Both the position numbers and the translations under genes were made by a program. This document shows, piece by piece, positions 9,337-17,958 of a stretch of DNA of 64,000 nucleotides. Positions within the stretch are counted from its first letter, which is position 1; the number at the start of each line of letters is the position of its first letter. The stretch spans positions 62,001 through 126,000 of the forward strand of contig JAYWGR010000001.1 in the NCBI GenBank assembly GCA_043778145.1. The letters run 5' to 3'. This stretch comes from LMDS01 sp043778145 (GTDB lineage: Bacteria; Pseudomonadota; Gammaproteobacteria; Burkholderiales; Burkholderiaceae_C). The notes beneath the pieces were generated by a model that saw only the letters and a program-made list of their open reading frames with translations, was not told the origin of the DNA and did no database searches.

Positions 9337-10278
9337 TCAAGGTTGATCGAGGAAAGATCGAAGGCGTGTTGCGAGCGCCTCGGGCTGATCGTGGTGCAGC
9401 ATGTGGCCCGCCGGCGCAAGCACGTGGCGCTCGATGTGCGGCACGACTGACAAGCGCTCATAGAACTCATCGCGCAGGTAGCGCTTGCCCCACCACTTGG
9501 CGATGTTGGTCTGGTCGCCTTCGACCCACAACACGGGTGCCGTGATGCGCTTCCAGCACTCCAATATCTCGGCCTTTTGATAGAGCGCCGGGCTGATGCG
9601 TTTGTGTGCCGGATCGGCGCGGATGTGCCAGCAGCCATCGGCGTGTTCACGGGCCCAATGCGGCGCCAACCACGCCGCGCGCTCCGGCCGCAGCAACGGG
9701 TTGTTGCGCGTCAGCTTGGCAGCGACTTCGGCGAGGCTGTCGTAGGGCAGCAGTTCGGCGGGCTCGCGCAATTCGTCGAGCCATTGCTCGTAGCGAAGCG
9801 GTGCGTCGCTGGGCCGGGTTTGTGGCATGCCGAAGCCTTCGAGGTTGACGAGCCGGCGCACGCGCTCGGGCCGCACGCCGGCATAGACCATCGCAACATT
9901 GCCGCCCATGCTGTGGCCGAGCAAATCGACCGCGCGGTTGGGAAACAGCGCGTCGAGCGCAGCGTCGAGGTCGCCCAGATAGTCGGGCACCCAGTAGCAA
10001 TCGGCGGCGGCTTTGTCGGTCTGGCCGAATCCGCGCCAGTCGAGTGCCACGATGTGGCGATGCTCGCCTTCGAGGGTGGCCAGCGCGTCGACCATGAACT
10101 GGAACGACGCCGCCACATCCATCCAGCCGTGCAACAGCAGCAGCGGCGGGCGCTCCGAGGTGATTTGGCTCGCATCGCCCCAACGCAGGAGGTGGTAGCG
10201 CAGCCCGCGCAGGCGGACGAAGTGGCTGCGGCTGGCCCGCCGCACGGTGTAGCCGCTGGGGTCGGGCGGGGTGTTCAT
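9337..10278 (-). CDS. alpha/beta-fold hydrolase
   Basis: A 313-residue cytosolic alpha/beta hydrolase. The oxyanion motif is LLLLHGWMD, the nucleophile elbow GHSMGG, and the catalytic His probably lies in APAGHMLHHDQP. The central region has DWRGFGQTD, typical of this fold. Start taken at ATG 10278; an upstream in-frame ATG would run into the divergent GNAT region. It leads the minus-strand operon into prfB with a 36-bp gap. Substrate not inferable. Confidence 0.85.
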   Translation of the reverse strand: MNTPPDPSGYTVRRASRSHFVRLRGLRYHLLRWGDASQITSERPPLLLLHGWMDVAASFQFMVDALATLEGEHRHIVALDWRGFGQTDKAAADCYWVPDYLGDLDAALDALFPNRAVDLLGHSMGGNVAMVYAGVRPERVRRLVNLEGFGMPQTRPSDAPLRYEQWLDELREPAELLPYDSLAEVAAKLTRNNPLLRPERAAWLAPHWAREHADGCWHIRADPAHKRISPALYQKAEILECWKRITAPVLWVEGDQTNIAKWWGKRYLRDEFYERLSVVPHIERHVLAPAGHMLHHDQPEALATRLRSFLDQP

Positions 10279-10342
10279 GGTGCGCACTTTACGGGCTGCG
10301 GTGCTGGCTGCGTCAGCGCAGGCAGGCGGCGAGAATGCGCTG

Positions 10343-10855
10343 ATGAATGCAACCATCAAGCACCCTTTTCAGTTGCGCGCTGCCGAGCCGCGCGACGTGC
10401 CCGCCATCGTCGGCCTGATCCGCGAGTTGGCTGAATTCGAACAGCTGGCGCATTTGGTCCGTGTAACGCCTGAAAAACTGCACCCCCAGCTCTTCGGGCC
10501 GCGCCCCGCTGCCGAAGCGATCGTGGTGGAGGCGGGCGGCGCCGAGCTGATCGGCTTCGCGCTCTTCTTCACCAATTTTTCAACCTTTTTGGCCCAGCCC
10601 GGCATCTACCTCGAAGACTTGTACGTGAAACCCGCGCACCGCGGCAGCGGCATTGGCGAGGCATTGCTGCGGCGCCTTGCGCAGCTCGCAGTGGAGCGCG
10701 ATTGCGGCCGCTTCGAGTGGAGCGTGCTCGACTGGAACGCCGGCGCCATTGGCTTCTACGAGCGCATGGGCGCCACGGTGATGCAAGACTGGCGCATATG
10801 CCGCGTCACTGGCGATCGGTTGCATGCGCTGGCCGGCGTTGCGTCAGAGGGTTGA
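10343..10855 (+). CDS. GNAT-family N-acetyltransferase
   Basis: A 170-residue acetyltransferase: FQLRAAEPRDVPAIVGLIRE at the start and LYVKPAHRGSGIGEALLRRL with the acetyl-CoA binding pattern R-G-x-G-I-G. WSVLDWNAGAIGFYERMGA follows, characteristic of the diamine/thialysine-acetyltransferase-like branch. The acceptor may be a polyamine-like amine; this is inference. Start chosen at ATG 10343 because the residues before it are not conserved in character. Transcribed divergently from the alpha/beta hydrolase across 64 bp. Confidence 0.82.
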   Translation: MNATIKHPFQLRAAEPRDVPAIVGLIRELAEFEQLAHLVRVTPEKLHPQLFGPRPAAEAIVVEAGGAELIGFALFFTNFSTFLAQPGIYLEDLYVKPAHRGSGIGEALLRRLAQLAVERDCGRFEWSVLDWNAGAIGFYERMGATVMQDWRICRVTGDRLHALAGVASEG

Positions 10856-10875
10856 GCGGAAGTCTTCGTGGTCGC

Positions 10876-10886
10876 GGGGGGGGGGG
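10876..10886 (+). repeat. 11-base poly-G tract
   Basis: Eleven consecutive G residues between the GNAT gene and plsY, followed by TGGG. It is outside the assigned coding regions, about 105 bp before the plsY start. Confidence 0.9.
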
Positions 10887-10991
10887 TGGGCGTCGTGATG
10901 GCGATCGATCCTTGCTCACGCGATCGAGATGCCAGGACCACATTCGCTGCGCGTGCAGAATCACGCGTCACCCTTGCTGCAAGCCCCACTC

Positions 10992-11651
10992 ATGCTTCTC
11001 TCCATGCTCGCCGTCGTTGCGGCTTATCTGATCGGGTCGCTGTCATTCGCGGTGATCGTCAGCCGCGTGATGGGCTTGAGCGATCCGCGCAGCTACGGCT
11101 CCGGCAACCCCGGCGCGACCAACGTGCTGCGTTCGGGCAACAAAGCGGCTGCGGTGGCAACGCTGCTGCTCGATGGCGCCAAAGGCTTCGTGCCGGTGTG
11201 GCTGGTCGGTCAATTTGGCGGAGCGCATGGGCTGGGCGACGGAACGCTGGCGCTGGTCGGCCTGGCTGCGTTCATCGGCCACCTGTGGCCCGTGTTCTTC
11301 CACTTTCAAGGTGGCAAAGGCGTGGCCACTGCGGCCGGCGTGTTGCTGGGCATCAACCCTTGGCTCGGCCTCGCCACGCTCGTGACGTGGATCATCATCG
11401 CGGCGTTCTTCCGCTACTCGTCGCTCGCGGCGCTGGTGGCAGCGGTATTCGCGCCGTTTTATCAAGCGCTGATCTGGGGCTTTGGGCCGGCGACGCTTGC
11501 CACGCTGGCGATGAGCGCGCTGCTCGTGTGGCGCCACGAGGCCAACATTCGCAAGCTGATCAACGGCACTGAGAGCAAGCTCGGTCAATCGTCCTCAGGC
11601 AAGGCAAACCCCGCCAATCCACACAGCCAGAAACACGGAGCCAAACCATGA
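10992..11651 (+). CDS. plsY: acyl-phosphate:glycerol-3-phosphate acyltransferase
   Basis: Inner-membrane enzyme making lysophosphatidic acid from glycerol 3-phosphate and acyl phosphate, the first acylation of phospholipid synthesis. The 219 residues contain five hydrophobic helices and the family signatures SYGSGNPGATNVLRSG, HLWPVFFHFQGGKGVATAAG and WRHEANIRKL. The start at ATG 10992 (LLSMLAVVAAYLIGSLSF) places the first membrane helix at the N-terminus as in homologues. Upstream in-frame codons give an unlikely leader. The stop overlaps the next gene start by 4 bp. Confidence 0.95.
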   Translation: MLLSMLAVVAAYLIGSLSFAVIVSRVMGLSDPRSYGSGNPGATNVLRSGNKAAAVATLLLDGAKGFVPVWLVGQFGGAHGLGDGTLALVGLAAFIGHLWPVFFHFQGGKGVATAAGVLLGINPWLGLATLVTWIIIAAFFRYSSLAALVAAVFAPFYQALIWGFGPATLATLAMSALLVWRHEANIRKLINGTESKLGQSSSGKANPANPHSQKHGAKP

Positions 11652-12001
11652 AGCAGGGCCTGCGCCGATTCCACGTCGGTGATCGACTCTCCGAGATGAC
11701 GATCTACAACGGCACGGTCTACCTCGCCGGCCAGGTGGCCGATGACGCGACGCAAGACATCCGCGGCCAGACCAAACAGGTGCTGGCCTCGATCGACAAG
11801 CTGCTCCTTGAGGCCGGCACCGACAACGCGCACATCCTGATGTGCCAGATCTTCATCGCCGATCTGGCCGACTTTGCAGTGATGAACGAAGTCTGGGAAG
11901 ACTGGCTGGCGCCGGGTGACGCCCCGCCACGCGCGACGGTTCAGGCGATGCTCGCCAAGCCGGAGTGGAAGGTCGAGATGGTGGTGACGGCGGCGATCTG
12001 A
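11648..12001 (+). CDS. RidA/YjgF family protein
   Basis: A 117-residue protein of the RidA superfamily, which includes enamine/imine deaminases that remove reactive products of PLP enzymes. Features are SEMTIYNGTVYLAGQVADD, the core DIRGQTKQVLASIDKLL and the C-terminal PPRATVQAMLAKPEWKVEMVVTAA, where the conserved Arg that binds substrate carboxylates is present. The ATG overlaps the plsY stop (ATGA), so the two are probably cotranslated. The exact subfamily and substrate are not certain. Confidence 0.9.
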   Translation: MKQGLRRFHVGDRLSEMTIYNGTVYLAGQVADDATQDIRGQTKQVLASIDKLLLEAGTDNAHILMCQIFIADLADFAVMNEVWEDWLAPGDAPPRATVQAMLAKPEWKVEMVVTAAI

Positions 12002-12023
12002 CGCCGCAATCGGCCGGCGCTGC

Positions 12024-13220
12024 TCAGTAGCGCAGGCCCATGGCCTCGCGCACATCGCGCATCGTTTCGCGAGCCACCGCGCGAGCGCGCTCGGTGCCCA
12101 CCTCGACGATCCAGTGAACGTGCTTCGGGTTGCCCAAATACTCGGCGGCCCGCTCGCGCCACGGCGCCTGCTCACGCTGGATGGCCTCAATCACCGGCTG
12201 CTTGCATTCAAGGCAGCCGATGCCCGCTGTGGTGCAGCCTTGTCGCGCCCAGGCCTGCGTGCTTTCATCTGAATACACGATGTGGAACTGCCACACCGGG
12301 CAATCCTCAGGCGTGCCGGGGTCAGTGCGGCGCACGCGCTTGGGGTCGGTCGGCATGCGCTTGATCTTGCGTTCGACTTCAGCTGGCTCTTCGCGCATGG
12401 CGATCGCGTTGCCGTAGCTCTTGCTCATCTTTGCGCCATCGAGGCCGGGCAACTTCTTGACCTCGGTGTGCAGCGCCTGCGGCTCGTGCAGGATCGATTT
12501 GCCTGTGCCGCGCAAGTAGCCGTCGAGCCGTTCGCGGTCACTGGCGCTCAGTGAGCCGCTGGCATCGATGAGCGCGCGCGCCTGGGCAAGGAGCGCCTCG
12601 CCGCCCGATTCTTGGAACGCTTTGCGCGCCGCATCGAACGCCTTCGCGTCGGGCTTGGCCATCTTCTTCACGGCGGCTTGTGCAAGCGCATCGAAGTTCG
12701 CTTCGCGGCCATAGAGGTGATTGAAACGGCGCGCCACTTCGCGCGTCAGCTCAACGTGCGAGGACTGATCTTCGCCAACCGGCACGAACGCTGCTTTGTA
12801 GATGAGGATGTCGGCCGCCTGCAGCAGCGGGTAGCCAAGGAAGCCGTAGGTCGCGAGGTCGCGGTCCTTCAGCTTTTCCATCTGGTCTTTGTAGGTCGGC
12901 ACGCGCTCGAGCCAGCCGAGCGGTGTGCCCATCGCGAGCAAGGTGAACAGCTCGGCGTGTTCAGGCAAGCGGCTCTGGATGAAGATCGTCGCTTGCTCCG
13001 GGTCGATGCCGGCGGCGAGCCAGTCAACGACCATGTCGTACACATAGCGCTCCATCACCGCGCGCTCTTCGTAGTGCGTCGTCAGTGCATGCCAGTCAGC
13101 GACGAAAAAGAAGCACTCGTAGTCGGCCTGGAGCCGCACCCAGTTTTTCAGCGCGCCGTGGTAGTGGCCGAGGTGCAGCGCGCCGGTGGGGCGCATGCCG
13201 GAGAGGACGCGTTGTTTCAT
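12024..13220 (-). CDS. trpS: tryptophanyl-tRNA synthetase
   Basis: Class Ic aminoacyl-tRNA synthetase charging tRNA-Trp. The class I HIGH motif appears as HLGH at residues 16-19 and the KMSKS loop as GAKMSKSYGN. At 398 residues it is longer than the roughly 330-residue form. The extra material (about residues 215-290) lies before the KMSKS loop and contains a helical DARKAFQESGGEALLAQA-type stretch, as in other betaproteobacterial TrpS. Divergently transcribed from purN across 68 bp. Confidence 0.97.
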   Translation of the reverse strand: MKQRVLSGMRPTGALHLGHYHGALKNWVRLQADYECFFFVADWHALTTHYEERAVMERYVYDMVVDWLAAGIDPEQATIFIQSRLPEHAELFTLLAMGTPLGWLERVPTYKDQMEKLKDRDLATYGFLGYPLLQAADILIYKAAFVPVGEDQSSHVELTREVARRFNHLYGREANFDALAQAAVKKMAKPDAKAFDAARKAFQESGGEALLAQARALIDASGSLSASDRERLDGYLRGTGKSILHEPQALHTEVKKLPGLDGAKMSKSYGNAIAMREEPAEVERKIKRMPTDPKRVRRTDPGTPEDCPVWQFHIVYSDESTQAWARQGCTTAGIGCLECKQPVIEAIQREQAPWRERAAEYLGNPKHVHWIVEVGTERARAVARETMRDVREAMGLRY

Positions 13221-13273
13221 GGCTGGCTCGCTGCCGCATCGCTGAAGAGAAGGAGGGCGCGATTGTAGGAGGC

Positions 13274-13279
13274 TACACT
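13274..13279 (+). promoter_or_regulatory. possible -10 element for purN
   Basis: TACACT lies 9 bp before the purN ATG in GAGGCTACACTCC. If used, the transcript would be nearly leaderless. No clear -35 is visible. Confidence 0.25.
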
Positions 13280-13288
13280 CCGCGCCCC

Positions 13289-13924
13289 ATGAAACGCATC
13301 GTCGTATTGATCTCCGGTCGCGGCACGAACTTGGGCGCGATCCTCGCCGCCCGCGCCGCTGAGTTCTGGCCGGCGCGCATTGCCGCGGTGATCAGCAACC
13401 GGCCGGATGTCGAAGGGCTCGCAGTTGCGCAATCGCACGGCATCCCGACGATGGTGATCGACCATCGCCGCTTTGCCTCGCGCGTCGCCTTCGACGAAGA
13501 ACTGGCCAACGCAATCGATGGCTTTGGCCCCGACCTGGTGGCGCTCGCTGGCTTCATGCGCATCCTGGGCGATGCGTTTGTGCGGCGCTTTGAAGGCCGG
13601 ATGATGAACATTCACCCGTCGCTGTTGCCTGCCTTCACTGGCCTGCACACGCACCGGCGCGCACTCGAAGCCGGCTGCAAGCTTGCGGGCTCGACGGTGC
13701 ACTTCGTGACCGAGGAGCTCGACCACGGCGCGATCGTGGCGCAAGCTGTCGTGCCGGTGCAAGCCGACGACACGGAGGCGACGCTTTCCGCGCGCGTGTT
13801 GGCTGCCGAGCATGTCTTGTACCCACGCGCTTTGCGCTGGTGGGCGCAGGGCTTGCTGCAAGTCGATGGTGGTGTGGTGCGCCACCTTGGCAGCGAGTCG
13901 CAGCTCCTCACCGGGCCCTTCTGA
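13289..13924 (+). CDS. purN: phosphoribosylglycinamide formyltransferase
   Basis: Purine biosynthesis enzyme transferring formyl from 10-formyltetrahydrofolate to GAR. The 211 residues show VVLISGRGTNLGAI at the N-terminus for phosphoribosyl binding. The catalytic block MNIHPSLLPAFTGLHTH carries the active-site His, and VHFVTEELDHGAIVAQA supplies the conserved Asp. The ATG at 13289 gives the standard N-terminus. No purM is adjacent, unlike the common purMN arrangement. Confidence 0.97.
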   Translation: MKRIVVLISGRGTNLGAILAARAAEFWPARIAAVISNRPDVEGLAVAQSHGIPTMVIDHRRFASRVAFDEELANAIDGFGPDLVALAGFMRILGDAFVRRFEGRMMNIHPSLLPAFTGLHTHRRALEAGCKLAGSTVHFVTEELDHGAIVAQAVVPVQADDTEATLSARVLAAEHVLYPRALRWWAQGLLQVDGGVVRHLGSESQLLTGPF

Positions 13925-13942
13925 GCTGGCGGTATTAGGCCG

Positions 13943-14599
13943 CTAGAAAAGGCTCGCCGCGATGTTGATCGTGAAGGCCACGATCATCGTGTTGAAGGCG
14001 AATGAGAGCAGCGCTTGCAACAACACGAGCCGGCGCAACTCACGCGTCGATATGGCGATGTCCGCGGTTTGTGACGCCACTGCAATCGTGAAAGAAAAGT
14101 AGAGGAAGTCGGCGTAGTCTGGGTCGACCCGGTCACCTTCTTCTCGCGGAAAGATCAAGCCTCGGCCAGGCGGATTGGCGTGGTAGCGGCTCGCGTAGTT
14201 GAGCGCGAACAAAGTCGGCAACAGCAGCCACGAACCGAGCACTGTGATCGCCACGAAGAGCAGGTGCCCGCCGGCGTGGTGCGCGCCTGGCGACTTGGCT
14301 GCCGCCACTTCGAGCACGACGGCGGCAATGCTGACTGCCGCGGCCACTACGCCAATCATCAACACCGCGAAAGCACTCTCGGCCTGCGCCTCCGCCACGC
14401 GCTGCAGGCGCTGCGCGTCGGCATGAAACATCATCCAGCCCACCGAGACCAAGTAGAGCCAAGTGGCGGTGTTCCAGCCCAGCAACGTCCGCGTGATCCA
14501 GCTGCGCGCATCCGGCACGAAGGCGCCAACCAAGATGCCGACGACCACTGAGATCGCAAGCCGCGGATGGGCGTGGAGGTGACCGATGAGCTGGCGCAT
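13943..14599 (-). CDS. DUF1345 family membrane protein
   Basis: A 218-residue inner-membrane protein with about five hydrophobic helices, starting HPRLAISVVVGILVGAFVP. The family hallmark near the C-terminus is YADFLYFSFTIAVASQTADI, followed by RRLVLLQALLSFAFNT, typical of DUF1345. Function is unknown. ATG 14599 is preferred because the upstream in-frame start at 14629 would overlap the divergent methyltransferase start. Convergent with purN. Confidence 0.85.
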   Translation of the reverse strand: MRQLIGHLHAHPRLAISVVVGILVGAFVPDARSWITRTLLGWNTATWLYLVSVGWMMFHADAQRLQRVAEAQAESAFAVLMIGVVAAAVSIAAVVLEVAAAKSPGAHHAGGHLLFVAITVLGSWLLLPTLFALNYASRYHANPPGRGLIFPREEGDRVDPDYADFLYFSFTIAVASQTADIAISTRELRRLVLLQALLSFAFNTMIVAFTINIAASLF

Positions 14600-14623
14600 G
14601 AGGGGCCCGAGGATAATCCGTCG

Positions 14624-15883
14624 ATGCATCCCAACGCCTTACTTGAACTCGCTACCGAACTGCTGCACCGCGTGCTGCAGCTCCAGCAACCGGCAGACAA
14701 CGTCGTCTCTGATTTCTTCCGCGCCAACCGCACGCTCGGCAGCCGCGAGCGCCACACGCTGGCCGAAACGACTTACGCGGTACTGCGCCGACGGCCGCTG
14801 TTCCAGCACCTCGCCCAATCGGGCAAGGGCGAGATCGAGCGCCGCTTGGTGTTGCTCGCTTGGCAAGGCAATGAGGGATTTCTGCGCGCCGCAATGAGCG
14901 AGCCTGAGCGGCTCTGGCTCGAGCAGCTCGGAGCCGTCGACCGAGCAGCCTTGCCAGACAAGCTGCGACACAACTTGCCCGAATGGTTGGCCGACATCCT
15001 CCAGGCTTCGCAAGGCGATCAGTTCTGGCCACTGGTCGAGAGCTTGAACTCAACCGCACCGCTCGATTTGCGCGTCAACAGCTTCAAGGCCAAGCGCGAG
15101 GCAGTGATCGCTGCCTTCGCGGCGGAAGGAATCGAGGCCAAGCCCACGCCGCACTCGCCGCTGGGTCTGCGCATCGACGGCCGGCCGGCCCTGCACAAAC
15201 TCGACGTGTTCTTGCGCGGTGACGTCGAGGTCCAAGACGAAGGCAGTCAATTGCTCGCGCTCCTGACCGGCGCGAAGCGCGGCGAAATGGTCGCCGACTT
15301 CTGCGCTGGCGCTGGCGGTAAAACGCTCGCCCTGGGCGCCGAAATGCGCAACACCGGGCGGCTTTACGCGTTCGACACGTCCGGGCACCGGTTGGCCTCG
15401 CTCAAGCCGCGGCTGGCGCGCAGCGGGCTGTCGAACGTCTACCCCGTGCAGATCGCCCACGAGCGCGACGAGCGCATCAAACGCCTGGCCGGCAAGCTCG
15501 ACCGCGTGCTTGTCGATGCGCCGTGTTCCGGGCTCGGTACCTTGCGGCGCAATCCCGATTTGAAATGGCGCCAGTCGCCGCAGTCGGTTGCAGAGTTGCA
15601 AGTCAAACAGGCGGCAATTCTTGCAAGCGGGGCACGCTTGCTCAAGCCGGGTGGTCGACTGGTCTATGCCACTTGCAGCCTGCTCGAAACCGAAAACGAG
15701 CAGATCGCGGCCGGATTTGAGTCCGCGCACGGGCACGACTTCAAGGCGATGCCAGCTGCCGACGCGCTGGCCCGTGCTCATATTGCCGCGCCCGAATCTC
15801 TGGTGCAAGGCGACTTTCTTCGCCTATGGCCGCAGCGGCATGGCACCGATGGATTTTTTGCGGCCATCTGGGAACGCATCTAA
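14624..15883 (+). CDS. RsmB/NOP-family RNA cytosine-C5 methyltransferase
   Basis: A 419-residue AdoMet-dependent RNA methylase. An N-terminal NusB-like helical region (about 1-130) is followed by the PUA/linker and a Rossmann methylase domain with FCAGAGGKTLALGA. The two family cysteines lie in DAPCSGLGTLRRNPD and YATCSLLETEN, which catalyse m5C formation. The best known member methylates 16S rRNA C967. Whether this is the true rsmB or a paralogue cannot be decided, since no fmt or def is adjacent. Divergent from the DUF1345 gene. Confidence 0.88.
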   Translation: MHPNALLELATELLHRVLQLQQPADNVVSDFFRANRTLGSRERHTLAETTYAVLRRRPLFQHLAQSGKGEIERRLVLLAWQGNEGFLRAAMSEPERLWLEQLGAVDRAALPDKLRHNLPEWLADILQASQGDQFWPLVESLNSTAPLDLRVNSFKAKREAVIAAFAAEGIEAKPTPHSPLGLRIDGRPALHKLDVFLRGDVEVQDEGSQLLALLTGAKRGEMVADFCAGAGGKTLALGAEMRNTGRLYAFDTSGHRLASLKPRLARSGLSNVYPVQIAHERDERIKRLAGKLDRVLVDAPCSGLGTLRRNPDLKWRQSPQSVAELQVKQAAILASGARLLKPGGRLVYATCSLLETENEQIAAGFESAHGHDFKAMPAADALARAHIAAPESLVQGDFLRLWPQRHGTDGFFAAIWERI

Positions 15884-16029
15884 GTTTTTGCTACGGCGCC
15901 GCTGCTATTGAGGCTGTCGGCTCGCCTTCAGTTTCGAAGCCGCTTGAATCGCACTGAAGCGGCGTCAGATACAACTGTCAAGCACGCGAAAGCCCGGCAT
16001 TTCTCGCCGCGCCTCAAAAAGTCGGCCTC

Positions 16030-16035
16030 TACAAT
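16030..16035 (+). promoter_or_regulatory. possible -10 element for the desaturase
   Basis: TACAATCGAT lies 40 bp before the desaturase ATG and resembles the TATAATCGAT and TAGAATCGAT elements upstream of rpmB and tRNA-Thr. The -35 is poor. Confidence 0.35.
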
Positions 16036-16074
16036 CGATCGCACGCGCAAGAGGCGTGAAAGTCAAAGGTACCC

Positions 16075-17298
16075 ATGGATTCGTTGATGCTGGTGTGGAA
16101 CTCGTTGGTGAACTGGCTGGCCCACGGCCTCGTCGAGACCACTTGGTGGGAAGTGTTGTTGGCCACTCTGGTGATGACCCACATCACCATCAGTGCCGTG
16201 ACGATTTTTTTGCACCGTGCGCAAGCGCACCGAGCGCTTGACCTGCACGCAATTCCGGCCCACTTCTTCCGCCTGTGGCTTTGGTTGACGACCGGCATGG
16301 TCACCAAGGAATTCGTTGCTGTCCATCGCAAACACCACGCCAAATGCGAGACAGAAGAAGACCCGCACAGCCCGCAGACCCGCGGCATCAAGGCGTTGCT
16401 GTTGACTGGCGTGGAGCTCTACCGCGCTGAGTCAAAAGTGGCCGAGACGATTTCCAAATACGGTCGCGGCACGCCCGATGATTGGATCGAGCGCAATCTC
16501 TACACGCGCTACAGCTGGCAGGGCGTTGGACTGATGCTGCTGATCAATTTGGCGCTGTTCGGCGCGATCGGCTTGACAGTTTGGGCTGTTCAAATGCTTT
16601 GGATCCCGATAATGGCGACCGGCATCATCAATGGCATTGGTCACTGGTGGGGTTACCGCAACTTCGAGGCGCCGGATGCCTCGCGCAACGTCACGCCATG
16701 GGGCATTCTTATTGGCGGCGAAGAGTTGCACAACAATCACCATACGTACCCGACCTCGGCACGTTTTTCGGTCAAACCCTACGAGTTCGATATTGGTTGG
16801 GCCTACATCCGCGGGCTCGAGATGATTGGCTTGGCCAAGGTTCGCAAGACTGCCCCTTCGCTGAAGCTCGGCAACATCCGGCCGGTAGCTGACGACAAGA
16901 CGCTGGAGGCGGTGATCGCGAATCGCTATGAGGTGATGGCCAAGTACGCGCGCAACCTGCGGCACGCCAGCCACGCTGAAGTGCAGCGCTTAAAGGCTGA
17001 GGGCGCCGCAAGCGCTGCCAAGCTGGCCAACATGCGCCTGGCCAATCGCTGGTTGCATCGCGATGAAGACAAGATTCCGCACGCGGTGAAGGCCCAAGTC
17101 GCATCAGCTGTTGAGCACAGCCCTAGGCTGGCCAAGTTGGTTGCCATGCGTGAAGAGTTGCGCTCGCTTTGGACACGAACCAACGTCTCCGCAGACCAAT
17201 TGGTGGTCGACTTGCAGGTGTGGTGCAAGAAGGCGGAGGAGAGTGGGATCGCCGCGTTGCAGGAGTTCGCACTCAAGTTGCGCGCCGCGCACGCTTGA
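16075..17298 (+). CDS. acyl-CoA / fatty acid delta-9-type desaturase
   Basis: Membrane-bound di-iron desaturase of 407 residues. The three histidine boxes are HRAQAHR (47-53), HRKHH (84-88) and HNNHH (219-223), and hydrophobic helices flank them as in the stearoyl-CoA desaturase-like family. It would introduce a cis double bond into acyl chains to adjust membrane fluidity. About 130 residues follow the third box; this tail is helical and charged, as in several betaproteobacterial members. It is followed by a strong terminator, so it forms a single-gene transcript. Confidence 0.92.
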   Translation: MDSLMLVWNSLVNWLAHGLVETTWWEVLLATLVMTHITISAVTIFLHRAQAHRALDLHAIPAHFFRLWLWLTTGMVTKEFVAVHRKHHAKCETEEDPHSPQTRGIKALLLTGVELYRAESKVAETISKYGRGTPDDWIERNLYTRYSWQGVGLMLLINLALFGAIGLTVWAVQMLWIPIMATGIINGIGHWWGYRNFEAPDASRNVTPWGILIGGEELHNNHHTYPTSARFSVKPYEFDIGWAYIRGLEMIGLAKVRKTAPSLKLGNIRPVADDKTLEAVIANRYEVMAKYARNLRHASHAEVQRLKAEGAASAAKLANMRLANRWLHRDEDKIPHAVKAQVASAVEHSPRLAKLVAMREELRSLWTRTNVSADQLVVDLQVWCKKAEESGIAALQEFALKLRAAHA

Positions 17299-17343
17299 TG
17301 AACTTGAAATGCTCGGGCGAGGATCCCGAGCAAATTCGACTTC

Positions 17344-17388
17344 CCACCCATAAAAAAACCGCCACGAAGGCGGTTTTTTTATGGGTGG
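17344..17388. terminator. strong bidirectional terminator between desaturase and rpmG
   Basis: A perfect inverted repeat with 20-bp arms (17344-17363 and 17369-17388) around loop ACGAA. The GC core CCGCC/GGCGG is flanked by seven A and seven T, so U-tracts are available on both strands. It separates the convergent desaturase and rpmB-rpmG transcripts. Confidence 0.92.
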
Positions 17389-17407
17389 CCCCAAAGGGCC
17401 TCAGCCA

Positions 17408-17575
17408 TCAACGCAGCTTCGTTTCCTTATAGGCAACGTGCTTGCGTGCGACCGGATCGAACTTGATCAGTTCGATCTTTTCGGGTGTGGTCTTCTTGTT
17501 CTTGTCGGTCGTGTAGAAATGACCGGTGCCCGCGCTCGACTCGAGCTTGATTTTTTCGCGTCCGCCTTTTGCCAT
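17408..17575 (-). CDS. rpmG: 50S ribosomal protein L33
   Basis: A 55-residue ribosomal protein starting MAKGGREKIKLESSAGTGHF and ending KHVAYKETKLR. It contains YTTDKNKKTTPEKIELIKFDP, the conserved L33 core. The zinc-binding cysteine pairs of some L33 forms are absent, so this is the Cys-minus type. It lies 17 bp after rpmB in the usual rpmB-rpmG operon. Confidence 0.97.
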   Translation of the reverse strand: MAKGGREKIKLESSAGTGHFYTTDKNKKTTPEKIELIKFDPVARKHVAYKETKLR

Positions 17576-17592
17576 GGTGTGCTCCCGGAGAG

Positions 17593-17826
17593 TTAGATTT
17601 CGCCGCGGGCGCGCAGGTCAGCGACGACCTGTTCGATGCCCACCTTGTCGATCAGACGAAGTGCCGCGCAAGAGATGCGCAAGCGCACCCAGCGGTTTTC
17701 CGTCTCGAGCCAGAAGCGGCGGTACTGCAGGTTGGGCAGGAACCGACGCTTGGTTTTGTTGTTCGCATGGGAAACGTTGTTCCCGACCATCGGGCGCTTA
17801 CCCGTAACTTGACAGACGCGTGCCAT
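17593..17826 (-). CDS. rpmB: 50S ribosomal protein L28
   Basis: A 77-residue large-subunit protein beginning ARVCQVTGKRPMVGNNVSHA, with the conserved NKTKRRFLPNLQYRRFW and a C-terminal RLIDKVGIEQVVADLRARG. Length and sequence are typical of proteobacterial L28. First gene of rpmB-rpmG, with a consensus -10 about 120 bp upstream. Confidence 0.98.
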   Translation of the reverse strand: MARVCQVTGKRPMVGNNVSHANNKTKRRFLPNLQYRRFWLETENRWVRLRISCAALRLIDKVGIEQVVADLRARGEI

Positions 17827-17945
17827 GACGCTTCTCCCCGCTCTGATATGAATCAGAAATGTGTTTCAGGAGCCGAACGACCGATCAACGGTTGCTCAAT
17901 CAAGACCAAGCTGATCTAGACCAAGCATTTTCGGCAAAGACATCG

Positions 17946-17951
17946 ATTATA
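17946..17951 (-). promoter_or_regulatory. -10 element for rpmB-rpmG
   Basis: Perfect TATAAT on the minus strand in GGGCTATAATCGATG, 120 bp before rpmB and just past the trxB stop. A weak TTTCCT lies 17 bp upstream as a possible -35. The long leader could hold a regulatory RNA structure but none is obvious. Confidence 0.5.
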
Positions 17952-17958
17952 GCCCGAA

